NCBI RefSeq assembly: GCF_904849725.1
Contig: NC_058524.1
Coordinates: 554,097,763 to 554,161,762, forward strand
DNA from: Hordeum vulgare subsp. vulgare
Taxonomy: Eukaryota > Streptophyta > Magnoliopsida > Poales > Poaceae
Direction: 5' to 3'
DNA length: 64,000 nt
Position 1 is the first letter of the stretch, and each line of letters begins with the position of its first letter. The translations under genes were made by a program, and so were the position numbers. Under the pieces are notes generated by a model. The model saw only the letters and a list, made by a program, of their open reading frames with translations, made no database searches and had not been told where the DNA came from. Positions 34,655 through 45,474 of the stretch are shown here, piece by piece.

Positions 34655-37600
34655 GCAACATTTTAATACTGGTTTTAAGATGGAGGCATCCACAGACGAA
34701 AATGATGGCGAGGTACATACCACATTATCCTTTTTTTGCCCTTTTTCTCCTTTTTTTACTTTTGTTGCATTTTTACATGTATTAGGCAGACAATCAGTCA
34801 ACACCACACAACATGTATGTATGTTATTCAGTTCTCCTTTTTCATGTATCAAGCAATCTCACACATTTTTGTCGCTCTCATTTTGCTTTTGTCTACAGGG
34901 AACAGCAAGAAGTGATGGCATGGGTAGGAACGATAATGAGGTTTTACAATGTCGTAGGCGCCCCACGAGAAAGCAAGTTCAGGAAGGGAGGAACAGAGCG
35001 TCGCCTGCAAGGCTGGTTAAGATCAACAAAAGACTGGTGCGGGAACAAAAGGATCTGATCGAATCATACTAACTTGGAGGATTACTGAAGATCGAGGCTT
35101 CAGCTATGCCTGCAGATTTGAGCAGATGGGTCCTTCAGAGATACAACCCAGACAACGAGTCAATAGTAGTGCCAGGTAGGGGTGAGATCCCTGTAACAGC
35201 GGAAAGCGTCCACCAAACCTTGGTCTACGGAATTCAGGGGTGGAAGTGTTTTATGGGTGGGATGCAGAAGCAATCTCATTCATCAACAACAGGTATGGGT
35301 TTGAGAGTGGAATGGATCCAGAGATAACAACTTTCTGCAACCTTATCAAAGGCATGAATGGAAGAGCAGATGACGATTTCATGCCCGCGTGGTTGATTGT
35401 GGTAGTCAGCTGTTTCATATGCCCCACGACGAGCCTGAATGTCAGCCCGCGATGCTATCCAATCGTCGCTGACTTGGGGAGAGTAAAGAGGCTGAACTTC
35501 TGTTCATTCACAACAAAACAGATTAGATCTTCATTGTGCAAAACTACGAGGAAGAAGGCCGTAAACTACTACGTGCACCACATGGTGGTAAGTACCTTTT
35601 GTGTGTTTTTTTCTCCTTTTTTTGGGTTTTCCTTTATTTTAATGGACAAAACAGAGAGGCATTACCACTCACAGCATGGAAAATGCAAAAAAACACAGGT
35701 GTTGTATGTGGATTCGTTGGTTGTTGACATTCACGTGCCAGATTGTCAAATTCGGGCAGAAGCATGGGACAACAAGCTTATAGGGAAAGTTGCAAAAGCA
35801 GACAGGAAACCCGAGGGAGGACACGACAAGATGAGTGTGAGCTACTATTTTTTCTCTTTTTTTTCAAGCAACTTTTTATGTATGGCTAATTACAGTACAT
35901 TTTCCTATATATCTCCCATCCTTTTTTCTGATCCATCTATTTCTTCTCACCTCCCTTTTAAAAAAAAACCTAGATGAAGAAAATATTCAGAAGCAATAGG
36001 GGGGATGGCCTTTTTGTTGGATACGACCAGATTGAGGATTTTGTTTCGTCAAAGTTGCCTCCTAATTACAACAGTACGGTATGTACATGCTTCTTTTTTA
36101 GTTTCCCTAAATGCTTATTTTTGTTTTCTTTCTTGCATATGCTTCCTTTTTTAATATGTGTTTTTTTGTTTTAACTTTTACCTTTTTCTAACACGCTTAT
36201 TTCTTTTTTAATCTTACATAGAACAAGAGGGAGATTGCAGCAATGCTCAGCACAAAATTTCACATAAGATGGGTAGTTTTGTGGAGGTTATCGACAAGTT
36301 GGAGAAGAACGATGCTGGGAGCTCAGGAAGCTTTTTGCATAAGTCAAAACGTCGCAAGGATGCAGGTCACCAAGGGACAAAAGCTGAGGAGTATGTGCAC
36401 GACAGGGGTACCCCGGAGGACGATGCAGAGTACTTGCCAAGCTCAGAGTGAGATGAAGGTGAAGAAGCAACAAGCTCCGACAGCAGCTCTGACGCTTTTG
36501 TTGTCACAAGGGGCCAAGTTCATAAGCAAAACAAACTCAGAGAAAAGTCAAAGGCTTTGAGGGACAGGGGAAACATGAATACGAAAGGGAGGACAACAAG
36601 CAAGGTTGAGCCGGTCAGGGAGTGCGCAAAGACAGAGGGTCACGCCAATGTGACAGGCAAGGCAAACCAAGGGGGCAACAATTTACATCAGTTTACAGAA
36701 GGAGAGCAAGGTCAACACACAATGTATCTGCATGGGGAAAAGCAAAATGGGCACAAGATCATTGTGATTGAGGACAACAAAGCTTCAGGCTCAAGTGGGA
36801 AGCACACAAAAATTCATGATGTCAGCCGAATCTCATCAGCCCACCTATTGTCCATTTTGTGACTAAGGGGGCAGCTCAAGAGACACCAAGCCAAGATATC
36901 AGTGCCTCACCTACTGTAGCAGACAAGTCGATATGGTGTGGAGACCATGGGGCCAACTACACACCTGCCACCATAAAATATTGCCCAGCCCCTGATGGAA
37001 ACCAGAAGAGAAAGGGAACACCATCACGGGAGCAATCTACAAAGGCGCAAGCAACACAGGGGGCATGCGCAGGTACCGGGAAAAGCTTTGCTTGGGGCCT
37101 TTGGCGCAACAACAAGCATTGCAATGCGCACAAGGTTCACCCACACTGACGTGCTCTACACCATCAGTCTTCAACCATTGCCAACAGGCAGAAAAGAATT
37201 GTTCTCCATCACTCGACCTCAACAGGAGCTTCCACGGTGATGAGGACACAAATAGAGACTTGCCCACACCATTTAATCCATGCAACCTGCTAACATGGCC
37301 GAAAGCGAAGATGACTGGGGTTTGGACCCAGAAGAGCTGTAGAAAGTGTGTGTTGAGGCAGAAGCCCAGTTTGCAAAGAAGAAACAGAAGGAAAAGTTGG
37401 ACACAGAGGAGAGGTCCGTAAACAAAGCGCGAATCAACGATCAAGATGCAAGAACACCAACCACAAAAACAGCACCAGTAGCAGCAACACATGTTGCTAG
37501 CTCATCAAGAACACCAGCCGCTGTCGGGCATGAACGGAGAGTTGGAAGGGCGCCAACACAACTCAGGTCACTGTTCATTGACCCCGGAGACGCAGATCCC

Positions 37601-38636
37601 TTCCACTGCTCCAAGGAAGTGTGCGGCATATATGACATTGTGTTGCTTGCCGGTAACACTTCTGCCACAACAACTAGGAGGAGGGCAGTACAAAGTGACA
37701 CCAGGCAAGAACAACACAAATCAAGCTCTTCGTTGTTCCTTCTTTTTTCATCATTGAACTAACATTTTTTCAGCTTTTCCCCCTCCATCATATTCGAAAA
37801 GCAGCAAACCAATCATAAACTATGACGAGTTCTTCATTACCTGCACTAAACTTGCAAACTCTATGGCGCCTGACGGAAGATGGATAGCATAGTGGCTGAG
37901 GTTGCAATAATTGCGTTGAGGGAACCAGGGCTCAAGACAAAGAAGAGTATAATGCCACTACAAATAACTGTAAGCAATTTTTTTATTTTTTATTTTTTAC
38001 TAATCCTTTTTTTCTTGTTTTTAGTGCACACACAAAAAACAGAACTAAAAAAACACAATAGATGACAACATGCACATTCGAGACCAAACTAAAAAACTTA
38101 CTAATCCCTTTTACCTTCCGTTTTTCATTTTTTTCCACCATGCGGATTCATACATTCGTCCAGAACAACAATTTCAATAGGACTGAGATAGACAAACACT
38201 TCGACAACAGGACACGGAGGCTGAGTCGGTGCGAATCAGTAAGGCGAAAATACTTTTTTTCTATTCACAAAATCCCTTCCCTTTTTCGCTATAGTTTTCC
38301 CCCCTCGTGGATTGCTCTCTTTCATTTTTATTTTTATTTCCATCTCACGGAAAACTATCTCATGCATGACCAGATTTCGTTCCCAACGCTCAAGGTTCTT
38401 GACAAGGAAAATCCAAAGGAGACGGGGCACTACTGGCTGCTGGTGCTGAACATCAGGGACAAGCGGTTCGAGGTGTTAGACTCGTCAAGGACGATGAAAG
38501 ACAAGTCTTTTCTTGCTACTGTGAACAAAATAATCGAGGGGATAAAAGCAAACTGAGGGAGGCACTACGCAAGCTCAAGCATGCAGATTCAAGACTCGGG
38601 ACTCCAAGAAATAAAATGCCCAAAGCAGGACAACAG

Positions 38637-40585
38637 GCAAGTTTCCCCCACACTATCTATTTTTTTTCCGCCACATGTAATGGACTATGATCATTCTTTT
38701 TTCTCTCATACTACTTCGGTAGGCACGCACACACAACCCCAGCAGTCCCAACAGCAACAAAAAGTTAGTCCATATCACCTATCCGAAACCAGAGACGTAG
38801 GTGGCCTAGGTCGCCTCGCTCGTTCGACCAAAGTGACCAAAAAGCCAAGGAAAGGTGGGGGGGGAAGCCCACACGATGGCGAGGGAGGGAGGGTCAACAC
38901 TCGCGCAACCAAGGTGCCGAGGGGCACCTCGCAAGGGGGGTGATCCTGTTTTTTTACCCCCAAAAAACACTCGCTCACCCATGCTGCCTAGGCCGCCTCG
39001 CACGGGGCAACCAAAGTCTCCCAAAAAATACTCGCCTACAGGGGGCCTTGGTCGCCTCAAATGGCGACCAACTTTGCCCAAAAAAAATTACTCGCCTAGC
39101 CAGGGTGCCTAGGTCACCTAGCACGGACGGCCAAGTCGCACACGCACAAAAAAACTCGCCTACCTAGGTGAGCTAGGTCGCCTTGCGCGGTCGACCAAGC
39201 CGCCCACACAGGAAAATAGTCGCCTACCCACGGTGCCTAGGTCGCCTAGCACGGACGGCCAAGTCGCCCACAGAGAGAAAATAGTCGCCTATCTAGGGTG
39301 ACTAGGTCGCCTAGCGCGGATGACCAAGTCGCGCCACACATAAAAAACTCGCCTACCTAGGTGAGCTAGGTCGCCTAGAGTGGACGACCAAGTCGTCCAC
39401 ACACGAAAAACTCGCCTACCCTAGGTGAGCTAGGTCGCCTTGCGTGGTCGACCAAGCCGCCCACACACAAAATTAGTCGCCTACCCAGGGTGCCTAGGTC
39501 GCCTAGCACAGACGGCCAAGTCACACACACACAAGAAAAACTCGCCTACCTAGGTGAGCTAAGTCGCCTTGCGCGGTCGACCAGGCCGCCCACAAGAGAA
39601 ATAGTCGCCACCCCAGGTGCCTAGGTCGCCTAGCACAGACGGCCAAGTCACCCACACACAAAAAACTCGCCTATCCAGGGTGCCTAGGTCGCCTTGCATG
39701 GTCGACCAAGCCGCCCACACATGAAAGTAGTCGCCTACCCAGGGTGCCTAGGTCGCCTAGCACGGACGGCCAAGTCGCCCACACAGAGAAAATAGTCGCC
39801 TACCTAGGGTGACTAGGTCGCCTAGCGCGGTGGACCAAGTCGCCCACACATAAAAAACTCGCCTACCTAGGTGAGCTAGGTCGCCTAGCGTGGAAGACCA
39901 AGTCGCCCACACACAAAAAAACTCGCCTACCCAGGGTGCCTAGGTCGCCTAGCACGGACGACCAAGTCGCCCACACAGAGAAAATAGTCGCCTACCTAGG
40001 TGAGCTAGGTTGCCTTGCGCGGACGACCAAGCCGCCCACAAGGGGAAAATAGTCGCCTACCTAGGGTGACTACGTCGCCTAGCGCGGACGATCAAGTCGC
40101 CCACACATAAAAAACTCGCGTACCTAGGTGAGCTAGGTCGCCTTGCGCGGTCGACCAAGCCACACACAAGAGAAATAGTCGCCCACCCCAGGTGCCCAGG
40201 TCGCCTAGCACGGACGGCCAAGTCGCCCACACAGATAAAATGGTCGCCTACCCAGGGTGCCTAGGTCGCCTCGCGGGGGCGGCCATGCCGCGCCACAGAA
40301 ACTCCATTAAGTTGCACGGGAGCCGGTGACTATGCATTTTTAGCTACCTTTTAGCTAATGGAGAGACACTGCTTTCTTTAATGGAAATACCTGTAACATC
40401 TGTAGATAATGCATCACTGTAGTTTTGGAAATTCTCTAAAGATATTTTTTATCTTTTTTTCATAAATTATATGAGTTCTCATTTTTTGTAGTACCTTTTT
40501 CCCCCTGCCTAACAAAAGCAGTCCAACATGAAAAATCACTCATGGAACAACTAGCTGACTGATCTTTTCTGGTTTAATTTTCTAG
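38637..40585 (+). other. Minisatellite-filled intron with GC donor
   Basis: The exon ends CAGGACAACAG before GCAAGTTT, a strong GC-type donor, and resumes after TTTTCTAG at 40585. This splice keeps frame (QDNR then TYCC) and joins the Gln/Asp part to the catalytic Cys. Most of the 1949-bp intron is a 64-bp tandem array. Confidence 0.6.
38798..40310 (+). repeat. 64-bp minisatellite array
   Basis: About 23 units of about 64 bp; successive TCGCCTAC starts near 39032, 39092, 39156, 39220, 39284, 39349, 39412 and 39477 are 60-65 bp apart. Each unit runs roughly TCGCCTACCTAGGGTG, CTAGGTCGCCTAGC, GACCAAGTCGCCCACACA and an A-rich end. At least two variant types (GGTGAGCTAGG with TTGCGCGG; GGGTGCCTAGG with TAGCACGG) alternate in an irregular order. 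The left-most units are more diverged. Confidence 0.92.
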
Positions 40586-41042
40586 GACGTACTGTTGCAT
40601 GTATATGATGTACAATGTTGAACACTCGGACGACACACATGTCTTGGAGTACGGGCAAAAATACATACTCAGCATGAGGAAGATCCTAACAACAAAAATG
40701 TTAAAAAGCTACCATAACGACGTCAACTGGGTAAAGATGTTCAACATCAAGAAGGTAAAATTCATTTCTGTTCAAATTAGAGGATAAGCAACTCAATGTC
40801 ATGTTTTTCTTTTCCACACACCATACACAGTCAACTTTTTTTGTAGGAGAGAACATAAATAACATGGTCTACATATTATTACATGGCCTTTTTCCTCAAA
40901 ATTAAAAACATTCGAATCTGGGTACTTCTCTAGCAGCCATACTATTATTTTTCTGTCTTCTCTTTTTTCCGTACTTTTTTTGCTCGCTGAACCACTCAAA
41001 CACTTCAGATCAGACCAGTTGTGCAAGTGGCACAATTATGCC

Positions 41043-43593
41043 CTAACTCCTTGCAGTACCATACTTAGTCTTCTTCTTCGGGTGCAACTCAATTCCCGAG
41101 TAGTACCTATTGTCTCTTTTCCTCCCCTTGGTCGATGACTTTGGCGGCTTACGCAAAGGAGTTGCTGCAGACGCCCCAACAGAAACTTCAGTAGGAGCAG
41201 ATGAGGCTGGCGGTTGGCCCTGTGTCGCTGACTTCTTCTTCTTCTTCTTCCTTGATTTGTAAAGTTGGTTCAGTTCAGTCTCCAATGCATGGCCGTAGGA
41301 CCTGCACAAAGCTGCTCCTGCATTGGACATACTCCCTAGTTTAGATATTTTTGCCAAACATAGTATTTAGGGAAACGTGCCTTATTTGCTGTAGAGACTC
41401 TTGCAGCATTGGATTAGGGACTTGTGCGTTAGGGGGCAAATAAGCAAGGAATGCATTTTGAGTCCATCTTTGCAGTATGTAGCGTTCAGGCATCTCATCA
41501 ACGCCAAGATGGGTGAAAACATTCAAGATGTGTACGCAGAGCAGCCCATCCCTGTAAGACCTACACCACTCACACCCATACTCTTGTTGCTCAACTAGTG
41601 CTGACACCATGTACGTTCTATGACCATAAATCCCGGCATAAATTCTGTTAGGCTCAAGAAGGTACATGTTGCCGCCTTGATGCCTAACGTTATACATGCC
41701 AATCATAGAAAACTCATGTTGAAATCTGTAGTATATATCCCTTGTGTAAACTCGCAAAGCTTGCTTCTCAAGTGGGAACGTGGACCAAAGCCTTGGCTCC
41801 ACCTCTTTCGTTCGGTAGTCATTACCTCCTTCTTCACCAAGATCTTGTCGTTTATCTTCTTATATTGCTTCACAAAGTTGAGCACAGAATTCTGTGGGTT
41901 CACATACCTTTTTAGGACAGCATTGAAGCCTTCACTCCATTGATACGACTGGAGGAATAGGAAGAAACATTCCCTGAAGTAGCAAGGAACCCAAAGGTGC
42001 TTGATTGCATATAGATCACCAAAGTGTTTGTCTCCAGCAATACCATGTGTAACAATCATAGCAGCCCACCTTGTCTCCAACTCCTCAGGAGTCATGCTCA
42101 AGTCTATAACCTCATTGAACTCTTTAGCTAGCTCAGGATGCCTACCCAAGAAACCACCCAACTTCTCTTGGGATTTCTTAATGATATGCCAGCGGCAACA
42201 ACGGTGAACTGCGTGCGGAAACATGTTTTCTATTGAATTCCCCATTGCCTGGTCCTGGTCAGTTATGATGTTGAGTGGGGCAACACCATGCATTGCTTCG
42301 AGAAAGGCCCCAAACAACCAGTCAAAACTAGTCTCAAGCTCCTGACGCAAGAATCCACACCCTAGCATAAAGGATTGCCCATGCCTGTTCATCCCGATAA
42401 ATGGAGCAAACGACTGTTGTACATATTTATCAAGTAGGTTGTGTCAAAAGAGATACATTCATTGTAAGCCTTTTGGTATGCGTCTCGAGCCCTCCCATCC
42501 ACCCAAAACAAGTTCTCAACTCTCCCTATTCCATCTTTCTTCACTTTAAAAAAGAAACCAGGGTCTTCTTCCTATTTTTGCTCGAAATAGGAATTTGTCT
42601 CAGCCAAATCACCATCATTTGCCTCAGCAGTGCGAAGGCTAGTCCTCATGTTGCTGATAGATTTCGTGGTGTACGGCACAATAGAGGTCTGCCCATAAAA
42701 TTCAGACATAACAGCCATCATCCGACCTGTTTCCATATTGCACCTATGCAATATTTTCAAGAACTCAACCTCCTTTGGTGGGATGCCCTTGTGACAGCGG
42801 AGATACTTAGTTAGAGATGGCTTGTCAATCAGTTTGTGATTATGGTCAGGAACAACACCAATGACCACCCACTTTGTACCAATTAACTTGACAGTCATCT
42901 TCGCTGCACAGTTTGTTTGCTTGATAAACTCTCTTCTCCTCTTCTTAACAAGCCCTCTAGGAGTTTTATAAGAGCTACAACCTGTTCTCTTACTGCCATC
43001 ATCTTTCCCATCAACAGGGTCATCGGAGTCTGGACTAAGTCTTCCAAACACAGGGGTGTAGGCATCATCATTGATTTTAGGCTTTCCTGAATTGTTGCAA
43101 CAGAAAGTCTGTTTCTCAAGCTCATTGGTATATCCAGACCTCCTAGAGGTGTTGGCTTTCATCGAGAAGCCCATTTTGAGAGAGTAAGCTTTGTAGTGCG
43201 CCTTAGCACCTTCAAGTGTGTCAAACTCCATGTCAATATAGGGTTCTTGTGGACTAGACCGCACCTCGTTCTCATCAAATCCAAACAAGGCAGCACCACT
43301 CACACAACCTTGCTCACCATTGCTACGCAGAGTTGCACCCGGGCTGAACATGGCAGGGGCAGGAGTTGTAGATTCAGTACCCGTAGCGTCAGCTGCAACG
43401 GCAATAGCAGCTGCAGCAGCATAGAATCACACACCAACGACATCTTGTTTAGGAGAAGTTCCTAACTCCGGCGACTCGCCCACCCTCTCAATAGAGATAG
43501 CAACTTTGTCAGGTTGGACTTGCGTGCAGAACAGTGGAACGCCATCACAGCCAGCAAAATCTTCAGGAAACTCATTGAGATCAATCCCAGCCA
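41043..43593 (-). pseudogene. FAR1-MULE transposase (MURA type), disrupted
   Basis: The start chosen is ATG 43593 (MAGIDLNEFPEDFAG). Domains in order: FAR1 DNA-binding (43240-42800; YKAYSLKMGFSMK, CAAKMTVKLIG, PDHNHKL); MULE transposase (about 42500-41900) with candidate catalytic residues D in ISFDTTY, D in NIITDQDQAM with HRCCRWHII after it, and E in WSEGFNAVLKRY; a SWIM zinc finger (about 41600-41540: CEWC then GLLCVHIL); and a Lys-rich tail ending at 41043. It would cut and join the element ends in the nucleus. Breaks: TGA 43427-43429, TAG at 42572, frameshifts near 42415, 41815 and 41350. It converges on the Ulp1-like gene, whose last seen exon ends under 300 bases away. Confidence 0.88.
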
Positions 43594-44661
43594 TCTGAAT
43601 TTTTTGTAATATAGAAATTAGAACGGATCATACGTGCAAGCATTTTTGTCCTCAACTATAAGACGAAAACAACAATCATGTACAACATGTAGATATGTAG
43701 ATTTGATCTCCATATCTAAATTTTGCAGCATATATTTAACAGAGCAAGTGCTAGCTTATCAACAACAACCAAAAATACAACAAACACAAACTCTCTGTTT
43801 TTTGCACCATGTCCTATTGTTTTTACAGAGCAAGTGCTGGCATATTAACATCAATCAAAACCTACTATTTGGTGCCTGTTAGTTCTTTCACAGTTTTTTT
43901 TTCTCAAGATCCCAGATTTTCTAACATGAGGTCTCTATTTGTTTTCTGCAGAAAACAACAACAAAACAATAGCAAATAACTAGGGAGATGCACAGAGCAA
44001 GTGTTGTACAGAAGGAAGGAGGTGCAGGCAAGAAACAAAGCCCAGAGAAGACAGATCTTCGATGCTGGCTTTTTGGATCCTAAATCTGATGGAAAAAACA
44101 TGCATAGCACATGCAGTTAACTAGGGAGATGTCTAGAACGAAGTTCAATGCGGAATTTTTTTTAGGAAACTTGCATACCTTTTTCTCCCTGATCTGGATG
44201 GTGTTTTTTGCACAGATTTACTGTTATTTTGCCTGGCAGAAACAAAATAGTTGTTGTCCTCGGATCCTTTTTTGCCTACTTTCTGTTTTTTCCTCTTATG
44301 TTCTTGCTTCTAGACGGGGTGAGGGGTTCCATGCTGCTAGCCCATGGCCTCCCGGCGGTGGCTGGGGGATGGGGAAGAGAGAGGTTAGTATTGGGGGGAG
44401 GGATGGGGAGAGGATCTGTGGCTGGGGGTCGTAGGGTTTTGCTTCGAGGGATGGGGAGAGGATCACGTGACGACAGGGGGAAAAAGACCCTTTTTTGGAA
44501 GCACATGGAGGGACCCCCGACAGTCACTTTCCTTTCCTGTCGGCCGCGACATGCAGCCGCACAGCACGCGGACGCTGTGTAGCCGCGTCCTTGTTTGCTT
44601 TGGTTCACTGTTGTCCCTTAGATGTTGTTTGAATGTCAGATTAGAAGGGGCCAGTTACAAC
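43594..44661 (-). promoter_or_regulatory. 5' region of the transposase gene to the right TIR
   Basis: About 1.07 kb upstream of the transposase start. It holds a G-rich stretch with GAGGGATGGGGAGAGGATC repeated (about 44398 and 44447) and no credible gene. The promoter is expected here, near the TIR, as in MuDR; no clear TATA box was chosen. Confidence 0.45.
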
Positions 44662-44697
44662 GTGACTTGCTACACACAAGTCAGTGGATCCCAGTCC
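44662..44697 (-). repeat. Right TIR of Mutator-like element
   Basis: It ends GTCAGTGGATCCCAGTCC, the inverted partner of 29339-29374, followed by the 9-bp target duplication GGTGCAAGC at 44698-44706. Confidence 0.92.
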
Positions 44698-44706
44698 GGT
44701 GCAAGC

Positions 44707-45088
44707 ATGAGCCACGCATCCCCAGTCGTATGGCCGGATGGTGTGCCGGATTTTGTACTTTCTCTGATCACCAGCTATATGGATAGTCGTTTCGGTTTAT
44801 GGAATAGAATATATTTCGGCTCAAAAAAACACCAAATTTACTAAAGTAACTTCATTTTCTCACATTCGGTAACCGATCGAAGGACCGAAGCTTCGGTTTT
44901 TTGGCTTCATTTTACTATTCTCGGTTATTATTCCCACCCGTATCAGATGGGGTCGGTAGAATAAGAAGGAACTCCATAGGAAGGGGGCATAGAATAGGAT
45001 ATAAGCTTTGAACTTCAAAGGAAGGGGGCTGCCAACGAATTTGACTACTGAGAGGAGGCATACACGTGATGTTGTATGTGGCCTCCAC
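44707..45088. other. Flank between Mutator element and LINE
   Basis: No gene. A palindrome ACCGAAGCTTCGGT lies near 44884. The last bases lead into the LINE target duplication at 45089-45106. Confidence 0.5.
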
Positions 45089-45106
45089 CCGAAATTTACC
45101 TTTTTT

Positions 45107-45474
45107 CCAAACCGGGCTTCCCCCCTTTCCATTATAAAGCATAACGGAAATACAAAGCTTTCCTCTGAACCAGAGCAAGAACAAGGGAAAGAGGGAGAAG
45201 CGAGTTCGGGGCAATACCAGGAAACCCACCGCCTGCGCCTGTCATCAGGAACACAAGACTATGGGGCGAAAACCTAAGTATCACCCAAACCCGCCAGAAA
45301 CTAGAAAAAAAAATGACCACCAAGTACCACAATAAGTCCTACAAGACAACAACATAGGAACTACCAGTACTAAGACACACCATGCAGGGTCAACATAACA
45401 TAGACAGCAAAAATCACAATGGACACCAACATCAACACTTCTATCACCACCAGCCTGATCAACAACCCAACAGC
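45107..45474 (-). other. LINE 3' UTR
   Basis: It follows the ORF2 stop and ends (minus strand) GGAAAGGGGGGAAGCCCGGT then TTGG and a short A-run, the typical end of this LINE type. No ORF. Confidence 0.75.

Larger units (their letters stand above)
34655..40754 (+). pseudogene. Ulp1/C48-protease-like gene of the Mutator element
   Basis: The multi-exon model uses T-rich introns: exons near 34655-34712, 34899-35587, 35699-35836, 35974-36078, 36222-37760 (disordered, Lys/Glu/Ser-rich), 37800-37970, 38164-38238, 38354-38636 and 40586-40754. The N-terminal half (GGLLKIEASAMPADLSRWVLQRYNP, DAEAISFINNRYGF) is the conserved region of transposon Ulp1-like proteins. The catalytic part shows the His (TGHYWLLVLN), Asp (RFEVLDSS), Gln (CPKQDN) and Cys (TYCCMYMM). 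Ulp1 enzymes cleave SUMO or ubiquitin-like proteins; the role in MULEs is unknown. Breaks: TAA 35070, shift near 35238, shift near 36268, TGA 36449, a shift near 36845, a shift near 37880, and TGA 38554 just before the Cys exon. Confidence 0.8.
29339..44697. mobile_element. 15.4 kb Mutator-like element (FAR1/Ulp1 type)
   Basis: The ends are inverted repeats starting GGACTGGGATCCA. The first 36 bases match at 33 positions, and weaker matching (TTCAAACA.CATC.AA.GGACA) extends to about 100 bases. A perfect 9-bp target duplication, GGTGCAAGC, flanks it at 29330-29338 and 44698-44706; nine bases is the Mutator hallmark. Inside are a FAR1-domain gene lacking the transposase core (minus), an Ulp1-like protease gene (plus) and a FAR1-MULE transposase (minus). 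This is unusually large for a MULE, whose autonomous copies are mostly a few kilobases. All coding parts show breaks, but the termini and target duplication are well kept. Confidence 0.93.

Noticed and set aside
34605..34679. Hydrophobic N-terminus (LLFFLF) as a signal peptide of the Ulp1-like protein
   Set aside because: It reads through a T-rich intron; the TTAG acceptor at 34654 indicates the exon starts after it.
38798..40310. Regular repeats resembling a CRISPR array
   Set aside because: The whole 64-bp unit is repeated, with no unique spacers, and the context is a plant transposon intron.
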